Origin: Cellulomonas chitinilytica
Lineage (GTDB): Bacteria > Actinomycetota > Actinomycetes > Actinomycetales > Cellulomonadaceae
Direction of reading: 5' to 3'
DNA: 64,000 bases
NCBI RefSeq assembly: GCF_016862675.1
Contig: NZ_BONK01000014.1
Span: 1 to 64,000, forward strand
In this document: positions 61,503 through 64,000 of the stretch, in pieces
How the letters are laid out: each line of letters starts with the position of its first letter
Numbering within the stretch: position 1 is the first letter of the stretch
The notes under the pieces: generated by a model
What the model was told of the DNA's origin: nothing
Seen by the model: the letters and a program-made list of their open reading frames with translations, nothing else
Database searches by the model: none
Position numbers and translations under genes: made by a program

Positions 61503-64000
61503 GACCGCACCTCCAGCGTCGATCCGGCGACGAGCACGGGCTCTCCGCGGCCGGCCGCGGCACGCTCGTCGGGTGTGGCAGGTCGTGCCTGGCCGCGCTC
61601 GGGGACGTAGGCCAGGGACGGGTCGGGCACCTCGGGGGCGTTGACGAACGACGCGAACCGCCGCAGCTTCTCGGGGTCCTCGAGCGTGGCCCGCCACTCG
61701 TCCTCGTACTCCTCGACGTGCTGCGCCATCTGCGCGTCGAGGTCCGCGGCCATGCCGAGCGAGTCCTCCAGGACGACGGCCCGGACGCCGTCGAGGCCGC
61801 CCTCCACCTCGTCGACCCACGGCGCCGTGCGCTGCAGCCGGTCGGCGGTGCGGATGTAGTAGAGGAGGAACCGGTCGATCGCACGGATCAGGTCCTCGGT
61901 GGTGAGGTCCTCCGCGAGCAGCTGCGCGTGCCGCGGCGTGAACCCGCCGTTGCCGCCGACGTAGAGGTTCCAGCCCTTGTCGGTCGCGATGACGCCGACG
62001 TCCTTGCCGCGGGCCTCCGCGCACTCGCGGGCGCAGCCGGAGACGCCGAGCTTGAGCTTGTGCGGCGAGCGCAGGCCCCGGTACCGGAGCTCGAGCAGCA
62101 CCGCGAGCGCCACCGAGTCCTGCACGCCGAACCGGCACCACGTGGAGCCGACGCACGACTTCACGGTCCGCAGCGACTTCCCGTACGCGTGCCCGGACTC
62201 GAAGCCGGCGTCGACGAGCCGCTGCCAGATGAGCGGGAGCTGGTCGATGCGAGCCCCGAACAGGTCGATCCGCTGGCCGCCGGTGATCTTCGTGTAGAGG
62301 CCGTAGTCCTTCGCGACCTCGCCGATCGCGATGAGGCCTTCCGGCGTGACCTCGCCGCCCGGGATGCGCGGCACCACCGAGTACGAGCCGTCCTTCTGCA
62401 GGTTCGCCATGACGTGGTCGTTGGTGTCCTGCAGGGCGGCGCGCTCACCGTCGAGGACGTGCGCGGGGGCGGTCGTCGCGAGGATCGACGCGACCGCAGG
62501 CTTGCAGATGTCGCAGCCGCGGCCGGTGCCGAACCGCTCGACGACCTCGGTGAAGCTGCGCAGGCCGGCGACCCGGACGGCGTCGTAGAGCTGCGCGCGG
62601 GACAGCGCGAAGTGCTCGCACAGCGCGGAGCTGACGGTGATGCCCTGCTTGGTGAGCTCGGTGGTGACGAGCTTCTTGACGAGCGGCAGGCACGACCCGC
62701 AGCTCGTGCCGGCCTTCGTGCACGCCTTGACCGCGCCGACGTCGGTGCACTCGTGCTCGGTGACCGCGGCCCGGATGGTCCCGGCGGACACGTTGTTGCA
62801 CGAGCAGACGCCCGCGTCGTCGGGCAGCTCCAGGTCCGGCGCTCCCCCGCCGCCCTCCGGCAGGAGGAACACGGCCGGGTCGCCGGGCAGCTCGCGGCCC
62901 AGCATCGGCCGCAGGCTCGCGTAGGCGGACGCGTCGCCGACGAGGACGCCGCCGAGCAGCGTGCGCGCGTCGTCCGACATGACGAGCTTCTTGTAGACGC
63001 CGTTCACCGGGTCCGCCCAGACGAGCTCGAGCGCACCCTCGGTGCGGCCGAACGCGTCGCCGAAGCTCGCGACGTCGACGCCCGCGAGCTTGAGCTTCGT
63101 CGCGGTGTCCGCGCCGGGGAACTCCGCCGCACCGCCGAGCAGGCGGTCCGCGGTGACCTCCGCCATCGCGTAGCCAGGGGCGACGAGGCCGATGCACGCA
63201 CCCTGGATGCAGGCCACCTCGCCGACCGCCGACACGTCGGGGTCCGACGTGAGGCACGTGTCGTCGACGACGACACCGCCGCGCGGGCCGACCTCCAGGC
63301 CGGACGTGCGTGCGAGCTCGTCGCGGGGCCGCACGCCCGCGGCCACGACGACCACGTCGGCGTCCACCCGACCGCCGTCCGCGAGGTCGAGCCGGCCGAC
63401 GCCGCCGCGACGGTGCGGGCGGATCCGGACCGTCATGGCCTTGACCCGGACGCCGACGCCGATGTTGTTGATGAGCCGGCGCAGCGCCTCGCCGCCGCCC
63501 AGGTCGAGCTGCGTGTCCATGAGGTGGGTGCCGACCTGCAGCACGGTGGCCTGGGCGCCGAGCGCGTGCAGCGCACCCGCCGCCTCCAGGCCGAGCAGAC
63601 CGCCGCCGAGCACCGCGCCGCGCACCGGGCGGACCAGGTCCTGCTGCAGCTTCTCGACGTACCCGCGCAGCGCGGCGACGTCGTCGATCGTCCGGTAGAC
63701 GAACACCCCGGGCAGGTCCGCGCCCTCCGTCGGCGGCACCCACGCGTACGACCCGGTCGCGAGGACCAGGTGGTCGTAGGTGTAGGTACGGCCCGACGCG
63801 GCCGTCACCGTGCGCGCCTCGCGGTCGATCTGTGTCACCTTGTCGTCGCGGACGAGGCGGACGAGCGGGTCGCGCCACAGGTCGGCGTCGCCGAGCGCGA
63901 GGTCCTCGGGGTCGCGGCCGGAGAAGTAGCTCGTCAGTGCGACACGGTCGTAGGGGCGGCGAGGCTCCTCGGCGAGGACGGTGATCCGCCAGGCGCCGGC
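61499..64000 (-). CDS. nirB: Nitrite reductase large subunit, N-terminus beyond the window
   Basis: NirB, 833 residues visible, with the reading frame open to the right edge. Only about the first 20-25 residues of the normal N-terminus seem missing. The FAD/NADH oxidoreductase part comes first (YDRVALTSYFSGRD, HLVLATGSYAWVPP, ADVVVVAAGVRPR). A BFD-like [2Fe-2S] domain follows (GVCSCNNVSAGTI and SCGSCLPLVKK). The siroheme/[4Fe-4S] sulfite/nitrite reductase half has the four ligands in KSCVGSTWCRFG and VSGCARECAEA. It reduces nitrite to ammonium in the cytoplasm. It is the first gene seen of an operon of at least five coupled genes. Confidence 0.95.
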   Translation of the reverse strand, partial: AGAWRITVLAEEPRRPYDRVALTSYFSGRDPEDLALGDADLWRDPLVRLVRDDKVTQIDREARTVTAASGRTYTYDHLVLATGSYAWVPPTEGADLPGVFVYRTIDDVAALRGYVEKLQQDLVRPVRGAVLGGGLLGLEAAGALHALGAQATVLQVGTHLMDTQLDLGGGEALRRLINNIGVGVRVKAMTVRIRPHRRGGVGRLDLADGGRVDADVVVVAAGVRPRDELARTSGLEVGPRGGVVVDDTCLTSDPDVSAVGEVACIQGACIGLVAPGYAMAEVTADRLLGGAAEFPGADTATKLKLAGVDVASFGDAFGRTEGALELVWADPVNGVYKKLVMSDDARTLLGGVLVGDASAYASLRPMLGRELPGDPAVFLLPEGGGGAPDLELPDDAGVCSCNNVSAGTIRAAVTEHECTDVGAVKACTKAGTSCGSCLPLVKKLVTTELTKQGITVSSALCEHFALSRAQLYDAVRVAGLRSFTEVVERFGTGRGCDICKPAVASILATTAPAHVLDGERAALQDTNDHVMANLQKDGSYSVVPRIPGGEVTPEGLIAIGEVAKDYGLYTKITGGQRIDLFGARIDQLPLIWQRLVDAGFESGHAYGKSLRTVKSCVGSTWCRFGVQDSVALAVLLELRYRGLRSPHKLKLGVSGCARECAEARGKDVGVIATDKGWNLYVGGNGGFTPRHAQLLAEDLTTEDLIRAIDRFLLYYIRTADRLQRTAPWVDEVEGGLDGVRAVVLEDSLGMAADLDAQMAQHVEEYEDEWRATLEDPEKLRRFASFVNAPEVPDPSLAYVPERGQARPATPDERAAAGRGEPVLVAGSTLEVRS

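Overview
The window comes from a high-GC actinobacterium, most likely a Cellulomonas or close relative. The strongest marker is a secreted GH10 xylanase with a Pro-Thr linker and a C-terminal CBM2 (51840-53327). It matches my memory of Cellulomonas fimi Cex closely, and its two catalytic glutamates fall at E127 and E233 once the 42-residue signal peptide is removed. Other actinobacterial traits are a WhiB1-type Fe-S regulator, LytR-CpsA-Psr (LCP) proteins, the coproporphyrin-type pair hemH/hemQ, a PdtaS-like kinase, many GTG starts and many starts that look leaderless. No rRNA, tRNA, insertion sequence, integrase or CRISPR array was seen. The region looks like chromosomal backbone.

Layout. 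0.1-8.8 kb: tail of a surface-polysaccharide cluster (Wzm/Wzt-type ABC exporter, two-domain GT2 glycosyltransferase, methyltransferase, rmlB, two LCP ligases). 8.9-13.7 kb: acyltransferase-3 protein, purK-purE, a GtrA protein and manA. 13.9-21.5 kb: two divergent two-component systems, one (NarL type) followed by a LolD/FtsX-type ABC exporter. 21.6-28.9 kb: an orphan EccC/FtsK-like triple ATPase, a small membrane protein, whiB1, a PdtaS-like kinase and a DUF2505 protein.

29-33.7 kb: an ABC sugar importer (binding protein plus two permeases) followed by a LacI regulator. Operators resembling the CebR/CelR box lie at the importer promoter, so cello-oligosaccharide uptake is likely. 33.8-40.6 kb: putA, a small secreted Cys protein, glutamate-type dehydrogenase, an LLM flavoprotein and a META protein. 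40.7-42.6 kb: hemH-hemQ. 42.8-49.4 kb: a second sugar operon (GH13 alpha-glucosidase, binding protein, two permeases) with its own LacI regulator. Neither sugar operon encodes an ATPase, so a shared MsiK-type subunit encoded elsewhere is implied.

49.5-57.1 kb: soluble Ser/Thr kinase, flavodoxin and MarR genes, the GH10 xylanase, a NYN-domain protein, and a two-gene membrane/envelope locus with unusual upstream repeats. 57.1-64 kb: a lipoprotein hydrolase, then a tight minus-strand operon for siroheme-dependent nitrite reduction (nirB, nirD, CysG-like, HemD with winged helix, CbiX-like chelatase). Its genes are coupled by 4-base overlaps, and nirB runs off the right edge.

Two themes recur. 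First, at least ten genes have a TANNNT-like -10 element about 6-7 bases before the start codon and no ribosome binding site, which suggests leaderless transcripts. Second, both sugar importers carry a strong stem-loop between the binding-protein gene and the first permease gene.
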